From: Cupriavidus cauae
GTDB taxonomy: Bacteria; Pseudomonadota; Gammaproteobacteria; Burkholderiales; Burkholderiaceae
Assembly: GCF_008632125.1 (NCBI RefSeq)
Contig: NZ_VWRN01000016.1
Coordinates: 62,001-126,000, forward strand
Direction of reading: 5' to 3'
DNA: 64,000 nucleotides
Shown: positions 17,107 through 25,394 of the stretch, piece after piece
How the letters are laid out: each line of letters begins with the position of its first letter
Numbering within the stretch: the stretch's first letter is position 1
Made by a program: the position numbers and the translations under genes
The notes under the pieces: generated by a model
What the model saw: the letters and a program-made list of their open reading frames with translations, nothing else
Told to the model about the DNA's origin: nothing
Database searches by the model: none

Positions 17107-18312
17107 ATGACCCTGTACCCGACCAAGCCGCCTCCCGATCCGCTGGCCGCCGCCACGCATCCCGACCCCTATCCCTACTATCGCGAACTCGCACGCGCGC
17201 AGCCGTTTCACCGCGACGCGATGCTGATGCTGTGGGTCGCCGCGGGACCGGACGAGGTGGCCGCGGTGCTGTCGCATCCGGCGTGCCGGGTGCGGCCGCC
17301 GGGACAGCCGGTGCCGCCGCCGCTCGCGCAGTCGCCCGCCGGGACCTTGTTCGCGCGGCTGATCCGCATGAACGACGGGCCGGGCCATGCGCCGTTGAAG
17401 GTGGTGCTGCAGCGGCAGTTGGCGACGCTGGACCTGAACGACGTGCGTGCTGCCGCCTCGGCATGGGCGCGTGTCCTTGCGGTGACGCACGATCACGGCG
17501 CGACCGCGAATCGCTGGAGCAGCGCGCTGCCGGTGATCGCGATCGCGGGTTTGCTCGGGTTCACGGCCACCGACGACGAGGCCACGGCCGGCCGGATGGC
17601 CACGCAGATCGCCAGCTTTGCCGCCGCCATGTCGCCGTTGGCGGGTCCGGCGGAGATCGCGGCCGGCATCGAGGCCGCCGCGGCGCTGCAGGCCCAGCCC
17701 CTGCGTGCCGATACGCCGTGGACGCAGGCGCTGCGCGAGCAGGCGCGCACGGCCGGGGTCGACGCCGCCGCGATCGCCGCCAATCTGCTGGGGTTGATGG
17801 TGCAGAGCTGCGAGGCCACCGCAGGCTTGATCGGCAATACGCTGCTGCGGCTCGCACGCGATGCGGCCGCGGCCGACGATCTGCAGGCGACGGTGGCGGG
17901 CGTGCTGCGAACCGATCCGCCGATCCACAACACGCGCCGCTTCATGGCCGAGGATGCGTACGTCTGCGGCGTGCCGCTGCGGCGCGGCGATGGGATCCTG
18001 GTGCTGCTGGCCGCGGCCGCCGCATCGGAAGGCCGACCAGCCAGTGTCTCGGCGAATGCCCCGGTGAATGCCCCGGTAAGTGCCCCGGTGAGTGCCTCGG
18101 TGAGTGCCTCGGTGTATGGGCCGCCGAATTCCGGCGAGCGGGCCTGGACCTTCGGCCATGGCGCGCATCGATGTCCCGGCGACGCGCTGGCGGCGACGCT
18201 GGCCGAAGCCACCGTCGCCGCGCTGCTGGCGCGCGGCATCGAGCCGGCCGCCTTGGCAAAGGCGTATCGTTACCGGCCATCGCTGAACGCACGGATCCCG
18301 CATTTCCTCTGA
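17107..18312 (+). CDS. cytochrome P450 lacking the K-helix glutamate
   Basis: Soluble bacterial P450 of 401 aa. The haem-binding loop FGHGAHRCPGD carries Cys356. The K helix reads AGVLRTDPPIHNTRR, so the nearly invariant Glu of ExxR is Gly265, while Arg268 and the later PERF-like Arg remain. The I helix is unusual too (LMVQSCEATAGLIGN in place of AGxDTT). A Ser/Ala/Val/Pro-rich insert at about residues 313-336 (SANAPVNAPVSAPVSA) is coded by 12-bp repeats just before the haem loop. ATG 17107 starts normal P450 sequence (HPDPYPYYRELA). Followed 63 bp later by an ABM-domain gene; substrate unknown. It may be a peroxide-using or otherwise atypical enzyme. Confidence 0.9.
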   Translation: MTLYPTKPPPDPLAAATHPDPYPYYRELARAQPFHRDAMLMLWVAAGPDEVAAVLSHPACRVRPPGQPVPPPLAQSPAGTLFARLIRMNDGPGHAPLKVVLQRQLATLDLNDVRAAASAWARVLAVTHDHGATANRWSSALPVIAIAGLLGFTATDDEATAGRMATQIASFAAAMSPLAGPAEIAAGIEAAAALQAQPLRADTPWTQALREQARTAGVDAAAIAANLLGLMVQSCEATAGLIGNTLLRLARDAAAADDLQATVAGVLRTDPPIHNTRRFMAEDAYVCGVPLRRGDGILVLLAAAAASEGRPASVSANAPVNAPVSAPVSASVSASVYGPPNSGERAWTFGHGAHRCPGDALAATLAEATVAALLARGIEPAALAKAYRYRPSLNARIPHFL

Positions 18313-18375
18313 TCCCCATCTTTTCGGATCCCGATCTCCGCACAGGACCACCCAACACAACTCAAGGACGCCCCG

Positions 18376-18738
18376 ATGATTGCCGTGATCTTTGAAGTCG
18401 AATTCGCCCCAGGGCAGAAGGACGCCTATCTCGATATCGCCGCGCAGTTGCGCCCCACGCTTGAAGCGATCGACGGCTTTATCTCCGTCGAACGCTTCCA
18501 GAGCCTGAGCACGCCAGGCAAGGTGCTGTCGCTGTCCTTCTTCCGCGACGAGGCCGCGGTGCAGGCCTGGCGCAATACGGTCGAGCACCGCCATGCCCAG
18601 GCCGCGGGCCGCGGCGGCGTGTTTGCCGACTACCGGCTGCGCGTCGCGCAGGTGCTGCGCGACTACGGCATGCATCGGCGCGAGCAGGCGCCGGGCGACA
18701 GCCGCGCCGTGCACGATGCCCGTACCGGCGACCAGTAA
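18376..18738 (+). CDS. antibiotic biosynthesis monooxygenase (ABM) domain protein
   Basis: Small protein of 120 aa with one ABM ferredoxin-like domain: MIAVIFEVEFAPGQKDAYL, IDGFISVERFQSL, and FFRDEAAVQAWRNTVEHRHA. Members are cofactor-free monooxygenases or small dimeric binding proteins. It sits between the P450 and a TauE/SafE permease on the same strand, and only 11 bp separates it from the permease, so the three probably form one operon. The substrate is not known. Confidence 0.88.
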   Translation: MIAVIFEVEFAPGQKDAYLDIAAQLRPTLEAIDGFISVERFQSLSTPGKVLSLSFFRDEAAVQAWRNTVEHRHAQAAGRGGVFADYRLRVAQVLRDYGMHRREQAPGDSRAVHDARTGDQ

Positions 18739-18749
18739 GGGAACGCGGC

Positions 18750-19505
18750 ATGGATGCTCACACGCTGGGCGCACAGGCGCTGTTCATCGGCCTGACCTTT
18801 CTGCTGGCGGGCTTCGTCAAGGGCGTGGTCGGACTCGGCCTGCCGACGGTCGCCGTCGGCCTGCTTGGGCTGGTGATGCCGCCGATGCAGGCCGCCGCGC
18901 TGCTGGTTGCGCCATCGATGGTGACCAACGTGGTCCAGCTGGCCGCCGGTCCGCGCTTCGGCGCACTGGTGATGCGGCTCTGGCCGATGCTGCTCGGCAT
19001 CGTCGTCGGCACGCTGGTGGCCGGTGCGCTGGCGCCGCCGTCGGCCATGCAGCAGGCCACCGCGGCGCTTGGCATCGCGCTGATCGCCTATGCGGCGGTA
19101 GGGCTGTCGTCGTGGCACCTGAACGTGCCGGCGGCGCATGAGCGCTGGCTGGCGCCGCTGATCGGCCTGGCCACCGGCGCGATCACCGCGGTGACCGGCG
19201 TGCTGGTGATTCCGGCGGTGCCCTATCTGCAGGGCCTGGGCCTGGCGCGCGAGGAACTGGTGCAGGCGCTCGGCCTGTCGTTCACCGTGTCGACGGTGGC
19301 GCTGGCGATCAATCTGTTGATGCATGGCGTGCTGGCGCAGACGCCGGTGCTGGGCGCCTCGCTGGCGACGCTGGTGCCCGCGCTGGCCGGCATGTGGCTG
19401 GGCCAGCGGCTGCGCAACCGGATCAGCGCGGCGCTGTTCCGGCGGCTGTTCTTTATCGGGCTGCTATTGCTGGGAGCGGACCTGGCCTGGCGCGGCTGGC
19501 ATTGA
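18750..19505 (+). CDS. TauE/SafE-family anion permease
   Basis: Membrane protein of 251 aa with about eight TM helices and the TauE/SafE pattern: LAGFVKGVVGLGLPTVAVG at the first helix pair and a second copy of the half-repeat around LIGLATGAITAVTGVLVIP. The family exports sulfite, sulfoacetate or other small organic anions. AAGGGAA lies upstream of the start. It is the last gene of the P450-ABM group, so it might move a product of that pathway, but this is inference. Confidence 0.88.
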   Translation: MDAHTLGAQALFIGLTFLLAGFVKGVVGLGLPTVAVGLLGLVMPPMQAAALLVAPSMVTNVVQLAAGPRFGALVMRLWPMLLGIVVGTLVAGALAPPSAMQQATAALGIALIAYAAVGLSSWHLNVPAAHERWLAPLIGLATGAITAVTGVLVIPAVPYLQGLGLAREELVQALGLSFTVSTVALAINLLMHGVLAQTPVLGASLATLVPALAGMWLGQRLRNRISAALFRRLFFIGLLLLGADLAWRGWH

Positions 19506-19560
19506 GGGCCGGCTTGCCCGGCAACGGCACCGTACTGGCAGCGGCATCGGCATCGGCGTC

Positions 19561-19656
19561 GGCAACTGCAACTGCAACGGCAAGGGCAAGGGCAAGGGCA
19601 AGGGCAAGGGCAAGGGCAAGGGCAAGGGCAAGGGCAAGGGCAAGGGCAAGGGCAAC
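19561..19656. repeat. hexanucleotide microsatellite (GGCAAG)12
   Basis: Twelve exact GGCAAG units at 19579-19650 are flanked by GGCAAC or TGCAAC variant units on both sides. The array lies in the 255-bp spacer between the TauE gene and the esterase gene. Perfect 6-bp arrays of this length are prone to slipped-strand change. Confidence 0.95.
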
Positions 19657-19760
19657 GGTATCGGCGTCTGCACCGCATCGGCATGCCGCGCTCCGGCTTG
19701 CCGCATAATGGCCTCGGTCCCGACCCGCGGACCGCAATGCGTAAAGCGCAAGGCTGACCG

Positions 19761-20927
19761 ATGCCGACCCCACGCCGCCGCCGCACCGTCAATCCCTGGG
19801 CCAAGCTTGGCAAGACCGCTGCCCGCCAGATGCAGCAGATGCAGCGCGCGGTCGCGCGCTCGGTGACGAAGTCCGTCACGAAGACGGTGGCGCAGACCGT
19901 CGCGCATACCGTGGCGCAGTCGGTCGGCCATGCGGCCCAGCAGGGCCGGGAAGCGCGGCGCGTGCTGTCCGGTGTCACCTCGCCGGTGCCGGCGCCGACC
20001 AGCCGCGGCGGCGGCCGATGGCAGGAGGGCGTCTGGGGCTTCGGTCCGCTGGCGCAGCGCCACTATCGGCTGTTCATTCCATCAGGTGTCGGCACATCGC
20101 GGCCCGCGCCCTTGCTGGTGCTGCTGCATGGCTGCGGCCAGGATGCCGCCAGCTTCGCCGCCTGCACGCGCGTGGCGGCGCTGGCGCGCGCACGCCGCTG
20201 CATCGTGCTGCTGCCCGAGCAGTCCTCGCGCGCCAATGCGCATCGATGCTGGAACTGGTTCCGCAGCGAGGCGCAGGCCGCGGCGGAGGCCAGCCTGCTG
20301 ATGGGAATGATCGACCATGTCTGCCGCGCGCATCCGGTGCAGTCCGATCGCGTGCATCTTCTCGGCCTGTCGGCGGGTGGCGCGATGGCGTTGATGCTGG
20401 CGCTGCGCTATCCCGACCGCTTCGTCGCCGTCGGCTCGCACTCGGGCGCGGCCCCGCATCTCGCACGCAACGCCACGCAGGCCGGCCGCGTCATGCGCGG
20501 CGCGCTGAACGGACATACGGCCGCGCAATTGCAGGCGCTGCGGCTGCAATTGCAGGGCAGGATGCCGCCGCCGCTGCTGCTGATCCATGGCGATGCCGAC
20601 CGTGTCGTCGCCTACGACAACGCCATCGCCAGCGCGACGCTGTGGTTGTCGCTGTCGACCCCGGGCGCGTTGCCGGCCGCGGCGGCCCAGCCCTCGGTGC
20701 GCGTGCTGCGGCGGGGAGAGCGCCGCCCGGTTGCGGTGCATGACTGGCGCCGCGACGGCAGGCTCTATGTGCGGCTGGTACGGGTTGAAGGGCTGGGCCA
20801 TGCATGGAGCGGCGGCGCGGCCAGCCAGGCCTATGCCGATCCGGCGGGGCCCGATGCGCTGCGGATCGCGCTGGCGTTCTTTGCCGCGGTTGCGCCGGCG
20901 CCGGTGCGCAGGCGCGCGGTCGCCTGA
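19761..20927 (+). CDS. PHB depolymerase-like esterase (alpha/beta hydrolase)
   Basis: Serine hydrolase of 388 aa in the family of short-chain-polyhydroxybutyrate depolymerases and feruloyl esterases. The oxyanion segment LLVLLHGCGQDAASFA, nucleophile LGLSAGGAMAL, catalytic Asp region IHGDADRVVAYDN and His in GLGHAWSGG are all visible. The first 60 residues are basic and contain a repeated (S/T)V(T/A)(K/Q)(S/T)V pattern (SVTKSVTKTVAQTVAHTVAQ) coded by 12-bp repeats at about 19855-19920; there is no clear signal peptide. It may act inside the cell on PHB granules, as the amphipathic N-terminus might bind granules, but this is speculative. Confidence 0.88.
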   Translation: MPTPRRRRTVNPWAKLGKTAARQMQQMQRAVARSVTKSVTKTVAQTVAHTVAQSVGHAAQQGREARRVLSGVTSPVPAPTSRGGGRWQEGVWGFGPLAQRHYRLFIPSGVGTSRPAPLLVLLHGCGQDAASFAACTRVAALARARRCIVLLPEQSSRANAHRCWNWFRSEAQAAAEASLLMGMIDHVCRAHPVQSDRVHLLGLSAGGAMALMLALRYPDRFVAVGSHSGAAPHLARNATQAGRVMRGALNGHTAAQLQALRLQLQGRMPPPLLLIHGDADRVVAYDNAIASATLWLSLSTPGALPAAAAQPSVRVLRRGERRPVAVHDWRRDGRLYVRLVRVEGLGHAWSGGAASQAYADPAGPDALRIALAFFAAVAPAPVRRRAVA

Positions 20928-20938
20928 GCGTCGCGGGC

Positions 20939-21307
20939 TTAGTCCTGCCGCCGCGCGCCCGGTGCGACGATCTCCAGATCGGATTGGGGGCAGGCGACGC
21001 AAGGCAGCAGATAGCCGTCTTCCTTTTCGTCGGCGCTCAGGCCCGGCCATTCAATCCGATAGCGGATGCTGCCGGACACCAGCCGGGACAGGCAGGCGCG
21101 GCACGTGCCGTTGCGGCACGAGCTGGGCAGGCGAATGCCGGCGCGCAGCGCGGCCTCGAGAATGGATTGCCCCGGCTCCGCCGTGAACTCGAACCCGGAT
21201 GGGGCGATACGCACGCGCAGCGGCGATGCCGTGTCCGGGCCGCTCCTTGGTTCGCCCATCGCATCGTCCCTCGGATCGCCTTTCACCTCGCCCATGGGCT
21301 CGCTCAT
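20939..21307 (-). CDS. [2Fe-2S] plant-type ferredoxin
   Basis: Electron carrier of 122 aa. Cluster ligands are Cys64, Cys69, Cys72 (SCRNGTCRACLS) and Cys103 (LLPCVACPQ), the plant/mammal 2Fe-2S spacing. The first 30 residues are a charged low-complexity leader (GEVKGDPRDDAMGEPRSG). ATG at 21307 is preferred because it overlaps the upstream gene's stop as ATGA and has GAGGG nearby; an ATG two codons earlier is possible but sits on the ribosome site. Its partner oxygenase or reductase is not in the window. Confidence 0.9.
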   Translation of the reverse strand: MSEPMGEVKGDPRDDAMGEPRSGPDTASPLRVRIAPSGFEFTAEPGQSILEAALRAGIRLPSSCRNGTCRACLSRLVSGSIRYRIEWPGLSADEKEDGYLLPCVACPQSDLEIVAPGARRQD

Positions 21308-21918
21308 CGGCATCCCTCGTTGTCCGGGTCCGCCCGCGGAAACTGCGCGCGGCCATGGGTGGCATCGCGCAGCGCCGCGCGCGCGGTGTCGGCTTCGCTG
21401 GCGGGCAGCCTGACGATGAGCTTCACCGTCGAGCCATAGGCGCTGTCGGCCAATGTGTGGCCGGTCTGTTCGAGCCAGCGCCGCACCCGCGCCTCGTCGG
21501 CATAGTCCACCTCGACCGCCAGGCTCGCATACGCGATGCGCTCGACCCGTTCGGCGGTCTTCAGCGCGGCGGCGATCGCATCGGTATAGGCCCGCACCAG
21601 CCCGCCGGCGCCGAGCTTGATGCCGCCGTAGTAGCGCACCACCGCGGCCAGCACGCCATCGAGTTCGTGATGGCGCAGCACCTCGAGAATCGGCCGCCCG
21701 GCGGTGCCCGACGGCTCGCCGTCGTCCGACATGCCGGACTGCCCGCCGGCCAGCAGCGCCCAGCAGACATGCGTCGCCGTCGGATGTTCGGCGCGCAGCG
21801 ACTGCACGACGCGCATCGCCTCGTCGCGATCGGCGACGGGCATGGCGACGGCGAGAAAGCGGCTCTTGCGGATATCGAGCTCGGCGTGAACGGCGGCGGA
21901 AAGGGTGTACGTGGGCAA
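21304..21918 (-). CDS. yigZ: IMPACT/YigZ-family protein
   Basis: Cytosolic protein of 204 aa in the YigZ/IMPACT family, with the N-terminal domain signature SGMSDDGEPSGTAGRPIL and VVRYYGGIKLGAGGLVRAY followed by a ferredoxin-like C-terminal domain. The eukaryotic relative regulates Gcn2; the bacterial role is unclear and has been tied to translation or peptide metabolism. It is translationally coupled (ATGA) to the downstream ferredoxin. ATG at 21918 begins the family homology directly (MPTYTLSAAVHAELDIRKSR). Confidence 0.9.
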   Translation of the reverse strand: MPTYTLSAAVHAELDIRKSRFLAVAMPVADRDEAMRVVQSLRAEHPTATHVCWALLAGGQSGMSDDGEPSGTAGRPILEVLRHHELDGVLAAVVRYYGGIKLGAGGLVRAYTDAIAAALKTAERVERIAYASLAVEVDYADEARVRRWLEQTGHTLADSAYGSTVKLIVRLPASEADTARAALRDATHGRAQFPRADPDNEGCR

Positions 21919-22043
21919 GGGGGCTACGGCGGGGAAATGGCAACGGCGGGGCCAGTGTATCGCAGTGGCGATTCGGCTCGACAGCGGGACCGTTGCTGGT
22001 AGGCTGTCAGTCTCGCCGTTCGAACCGGCTGCCCGACCGACCG

Positions 22044-22670
22044 ATGCCCATGCTGCCTGAACACGTCCATCCCAACCACCGCCGCATCGCCCCCGCTGCC
22101 GAACGCAATCGCGAGCCGATTCTTGATGTGTTGCGGCGCGTATTGCCGGCGGCCGGCAGCATTCTCGAGATCGCCAGCGGTACCGGTCAGCATGCCAGGC
22201 ACTTCGCCGCCGCGAATCCGGCGTGGATCTGGCAGCCCAGCGATCCGGACCCCGCCGCGCGGCGGTCGATCTCGGCGTGGAAGGTCGAGGCGGGCTTGCC
22301 GAACCTGCGTGATCCGCTGGCGCTGGACGTGCTGCAGGCCGACTGGGGCATCGAGCATGCCGATGCCGTCGTCTGCATCAACATGATCCATATCTCGCCG
22401 TGGCAGGCGACGGAGGCGCTGTTCGCGGGCGCGGCGCGCTTGTTGCCCGTCGGTGGCGTGCTTTATCTGTACGGACCTTACCGTCGCGACGGCCAGCACA
22501 CGTCGCCGAGCAACGCGATCTTCGACGAGCAGTTGCGCGCGAGCGACGCCTCGTGGGGCGTGCGCGATATCGAGGCCGTGATCGCGCTGGGGGACAGCGT
22601 CGGGCTGCGCTTCGAGGAAGCGGTGCCGATGCCGGCCAACAACTTCAGCGTGGTGTTCAGGAAGAACTAG
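22044..22670 (+). CDS. DUF938 SAM-dependent methyltransferase
   Basis: Class I methyltransferase-like protein of 208 aa. The SAM-binding motif is SILEIASGTGQHARHFA near residue 37, followed by WQPSDPD and the LPVGGVLYLYGPYRRDG segment, all typical of DUF938. The substrate of this family is unknown. ATG 22044 is taken as start, with a second ATG two codons on; family sequence (HPNHRRIAPAAERNREPIL) starts right after. Divergent from yigZ with about 125 bp between them. Confidence 0.87.
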   Translation: MPMLPEHVHPNHRRIAPAAERNREPILDVLRRVLPAAGSILEIASGTGQHARHFAAANPAWIWQPSDPDPAARRSISAWKVEAGLPNLRDPLALDVLQADWGIEHADAVVCINMIHISPWQATEALFAGAARLLPVGGVLYLYGPYRRDGQHTSPSNAIFDEQLRASDASWGVRDIEAVIALGDSVGLRFEEAVPMPANNFSVVFRKN

Positions 22671-22714
22671 CCTGCGGCAAAAAGACCGGCCGCAGCGGCA
22701 AACGCCTCGGCCGC

Positions 22715-22890
22715 GCACCGGCACCAACACTGCCTCGGCCCCGCGCCAGCATTACCGCCGCCTCAGCCCCGCACCAGCATCACGCCCGCCTCAGCCGCGC
22801 GCGGGCATCACGCCGCGTCGCCGCGCGCCAGCATCACCAACCGCGTCGGCCGCGCGCCAGCATCAACACTGGCTCAACCCCGCACCAGCA
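22715..22890. repeat. decayed repeats of the TauE gene's 3' end
   Basis: Five or six imperfect units of roughly 30 bp share the core GC(A/G)CCAGCAT(C/T)A(C/A). The last unit (near 22875-22890) is the 3' end of the leftward TauE gene itself, including its stop. The others lie beyond it, as if that end had been copied downstream several times. Confidence 0.65.
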
Positions 22891-23638
22891 TCACCACCGC
22901 GGTCGCGATCAGGCACAGCGAGAACCACGCCCGCAGATGGCGTTCGGGCATGCGGTGCGCCAGCGCCACGCCCCAGGAGATCGTCAGCATGCCGCCGAGC
23001 GACAGCGGGATGCCGCTGGCCCAGTCGACGTGGCGGGCCTGTGCATAGGTCGCCAGCGCGACCACCGCGCCCGGCGTGACCAGCGCCAGTGCCAGCCCTT
23101 GCGCCGCCGCTTGGCGGAAGCCGAACAGACCGACCAGTGCCGGCGCGGCCACCACGCCGCCCCCTACGCCAAAGAATCCCGACAACGCGCCCCCGACCAC
23201 GCCGACCGCCGGAATCCAGCGCGACGACAGCCGGTCCTTCTGCACCGTGACCGCGCGGCCAGGCAACAGCCGCCACAGGAAATACACGGCCATGCCGATC
23301 ATGAACAGCGCGAAGATCCGCCGCAGCAGCACCGCATCCATCGCCGTCGCCAGCCGCGCGCCCACATAGGTCGCCAGCACCGCGGACAGGCCCAGCACCA
23401 GCGCGGTGCGCAACGCGATGTCCGCGCGGCGGCGGTACTGCCAGAAGCCGATCAGCACATTGGGCGCGATCATCACCAGCGCGGTGCCCTGCGCCAGCTG
23501 CTGGTCCATGCCGTAGAGCAGGCCGAGCGCGGGGATCGCAATCAGCCCGCCGCCGATGCCGAAGAGCCCGCCGACTGCGCCGAGCGCACCGCCGAGAAGG
23601 AAGGTCAACAGCGCGGGGAGCAGCGGAATATCGGGCAT
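22874..23638 (-). CDS. TauE/SafE-family anion permease (second copy)
   Basis: Membrane protein of 254 aa with the family glycine motifs in both half-repeats: GAVGGLFGIGGGLIAIPALG and GALSGFFGVGGGVVAAPALV. About eight TM helices. It differs clearly from the other TauE in this window, which lacks the GxGGG motif, so the two are not recent duplicates. ATG 23638 starts right before the first helix; an earlier in-frame ATG (23686) would add 16 residues and neither has a strong ribosome site. It is divergent from the czc operon across 283 bp, in which I see no clear operator. Confidence 0.87.
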   Translation of the reverse strand: MPDIPLLPALLTFLLGGALGAVGGLFGIGGGLIAIPALGLLYGMDQQLAQGTALVMIAPNVLIGFWQYRRRADIALRTALVLGLSAVLATYVGARLATAMDAVLLRRIFALFMIGMAVYFLWRLLPGRAVTVQKDRLSSRWIPAVGVVGGALSGFFGVGGGVVAAPALVGLFGFRQAAAQGLALALVTPGAVVALATYAQARHVDWASGIPLSLGGMLTISWGVALAHRMPERHLRAWFSLCLIATAVVMLVRG

Positions 23639-23921
23639 CGTCGATCGAGTGGAGGGGGCGGGCGCCACCGTGGCGGCCTCGCGCAAAAGTATCGATCATA
23701 AAACATGGAGACATCGCCCACACGCTGGACGTCAGGACATTCCCGCGGAATCGCGCGCTGCAAGCTAATCGTCAAGATCTTGAAAGCCGATTGAAATCCG
23801 GTTTCGCTCCAATGCCGCCGGAGATCGTGCCGGGCCCGTTGCCAAAGGGGCCGCACGGTCGCGTCGCGCCGGCCTTGCCGGCGCGCTTCGTGTCTGCGTT
23901 GCCTGAGTCGAGCCTGTCATC

Positions 23922-25394
23922 GTGCATGTCCGTCGTCATCGCTTTGCCCACCTCCGCCTGCTGCTCGCGTCGATCGCCGCCTCGCTGCTGCTCGGCGCGC
24001 CGGCCCGTTTCGCCGCCGCCGCTCCGCCGCCGGCAGCCGTCGCACCGCAGCCAGATGGCGAATGCCGCGCGCCCGGCGCGGGCGCGACGCTGACGCTGTC
24101 CGAGGCGCGCGCGCTGGCGCTGCGCTGCAATCTCGACCTGCTCGCGGCTCGCCGCGCCGTGCAGGCGGCCGAGGCCGATATCCGGATCGCCGGGCAGCGG
24201 CCGAACCCGGTGCTGAGCCTGGGCGTGGAGAACATCAACCCGCATGCCGGCGTCGGCGCCGGCAGCTGGCGCAACAAGACCGTCGATTCGACGGTGCGCA
24301 TCGACCAGGTGATCGAGACCGCCAACAAGGCCGGCCTGCGCGTCAAGACCGCGCAGGCGGCCAGCGTGGCGGCGGGCCGGCAGGTGCAGGCGGCCACCGT
24401 GCAGCAGATGGCCGCGCTGGAGCAGGCCTTCTTCGATGCGGCGGTCAGTCAGCAGCGGGTCGACGTGCTGGCGCAGACGCTGGCGCTGTACGAGCGCACC
24501 GAGCAGGCCAACAAGACCCGCTACAAGGCCGGCGACCTGGCGCGCGCCGACGTGACCCGGCTCGAGCTCGATGCCTTGCGCGCCCGCGCGGACTGGCGCG
24601 AGGCACGGGCCGATCATCAGCGCGACCTGGCCGAACTCGCACAGCGCATCGGCATCCCGGGCACGCTGCAGGACGTCGCGCTGTCGCCGCGGTGGCCGGG
24701 CCTGGCCGAGCCGGTGCCGTCGCTGGACGAACAGGCCTTGCAGGCGCGGCCCGATGTCGCCGTGGCGCAGGCGCGTCTGCAGGCCGCCGCGGCCGCGCGC
24801 GAGCTGGCGCGCGCGGCACGCGTGCCCGACGTGACCGTCGGCGCGCAAGCCGAGCGCTATCCGGCCTCGGCCACCAACCAGCAGGGCAGCGGCAACAGCT
24901 TCGGCGTGTTCGTCAGCATCCCGCTGTATCTGCGCCACAGCTATGGCGGCGAGGCGCAGCGCGCCGAGGTCGATTACTACGCGGCGCTCGACGAACGCAA
25001 CCGCGTGCTGCTGGCCGCGGGCAACGAGGTCGGCCGGCTGCGCACGGCACTCGATGCCGCGCGCGAATCGCTGCGCCAGATCGACGAGGCCGTGCTGCCC
25101 GCGGCCGAGCGCGTCGCCGCCGATGCCGAGTTCGCCTTCGGCAAGGGCGCGATCGGCGTGCTCGAACTGCTCGATGCGCGCCGCGCGCTGCGGCAGACGC
25201 GCCTCGATGCCGCGCAGGCGCGCGGCGCCTATGCCAAGGCGCTGTCCGCCTATCTGGCCGCCACGCGCACTGCGGATGAAGCGGCCGCCGCGGCTCCGGC
25301 CGGTGCTGCCGATCTGCCGCTGCAGGACGTCGCCCCCTTACCTTTCCGTCCACTAGCCGGACACGTTCCGGCTTTCCCGATCCCGTCGCCATGA
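23922..25394 (+). CDS. czcC: outer-membrane efflux protein, CzcC/TolC family
   Basis: Outer-membrane channel of 490 aa for a tripartite heavy-metal efflux pump. A signal peptide (LLLASIAASLLLGAPARF) is followed by two TolC-type repeats, e.g. LTLSEARALALRCNLDLLAA, AAEADIRIAGQRPNPVLSLG and the second-half AEFAFGKGAIGVLELLDARR. Start GTG at 23922 gives the best signal peptide; no in-frame ATG nearby. The stop overlaps the next gene by ATGA. With the adaptor and RND pump next to it, it completes a CzcCBA-type exporter. Confidence 0.9.
   Translation: MHVRRHRFAHLRLLLASIAASLLLGAPARFAAAAPPPAAVAPQPDGECRAPGAGATLTLSEARALALRCNLDLLAARRAVQAAEADIRIAGQRPNPVLSLGVENINPHAGVGAGSWRNKTVDSTVRIDQVIETANKAGLRVKTAQAASVAAGRQVQAATVQQMAALEQAFFDAAVSQQRVDVLAQTLALYERTEQANKTRYKAGDLARADVTRLELDALRARADWREARADHQRDLAELAQRIGIPGTLQDVALSPRWPGLAEPVPSLDEQALQARPDVAVAQARLQAAAAARELARAARVPDVTVGAQAERYPASATNQQGSGNSFGVFVSIPLYLRHSYGGEAQRAEVDYYAALDERNRVLLAAGNEVGRLRTALDAARESLRQIDEAVLPAAERVAADAEFAFGKGAIGVLELLDARRALRQTRLDAAQARGAYAKALSAYLAATRTADEAAAAAPAGAADLPLQDVAPLPFRPLAGHVPAFPIPSP

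Noticed and set aside
21993-22043. Upstream start for the DUF938 methyltransferase
   Set aside because: The extra 17 residues lack homology and overlap the divergent promoter region.
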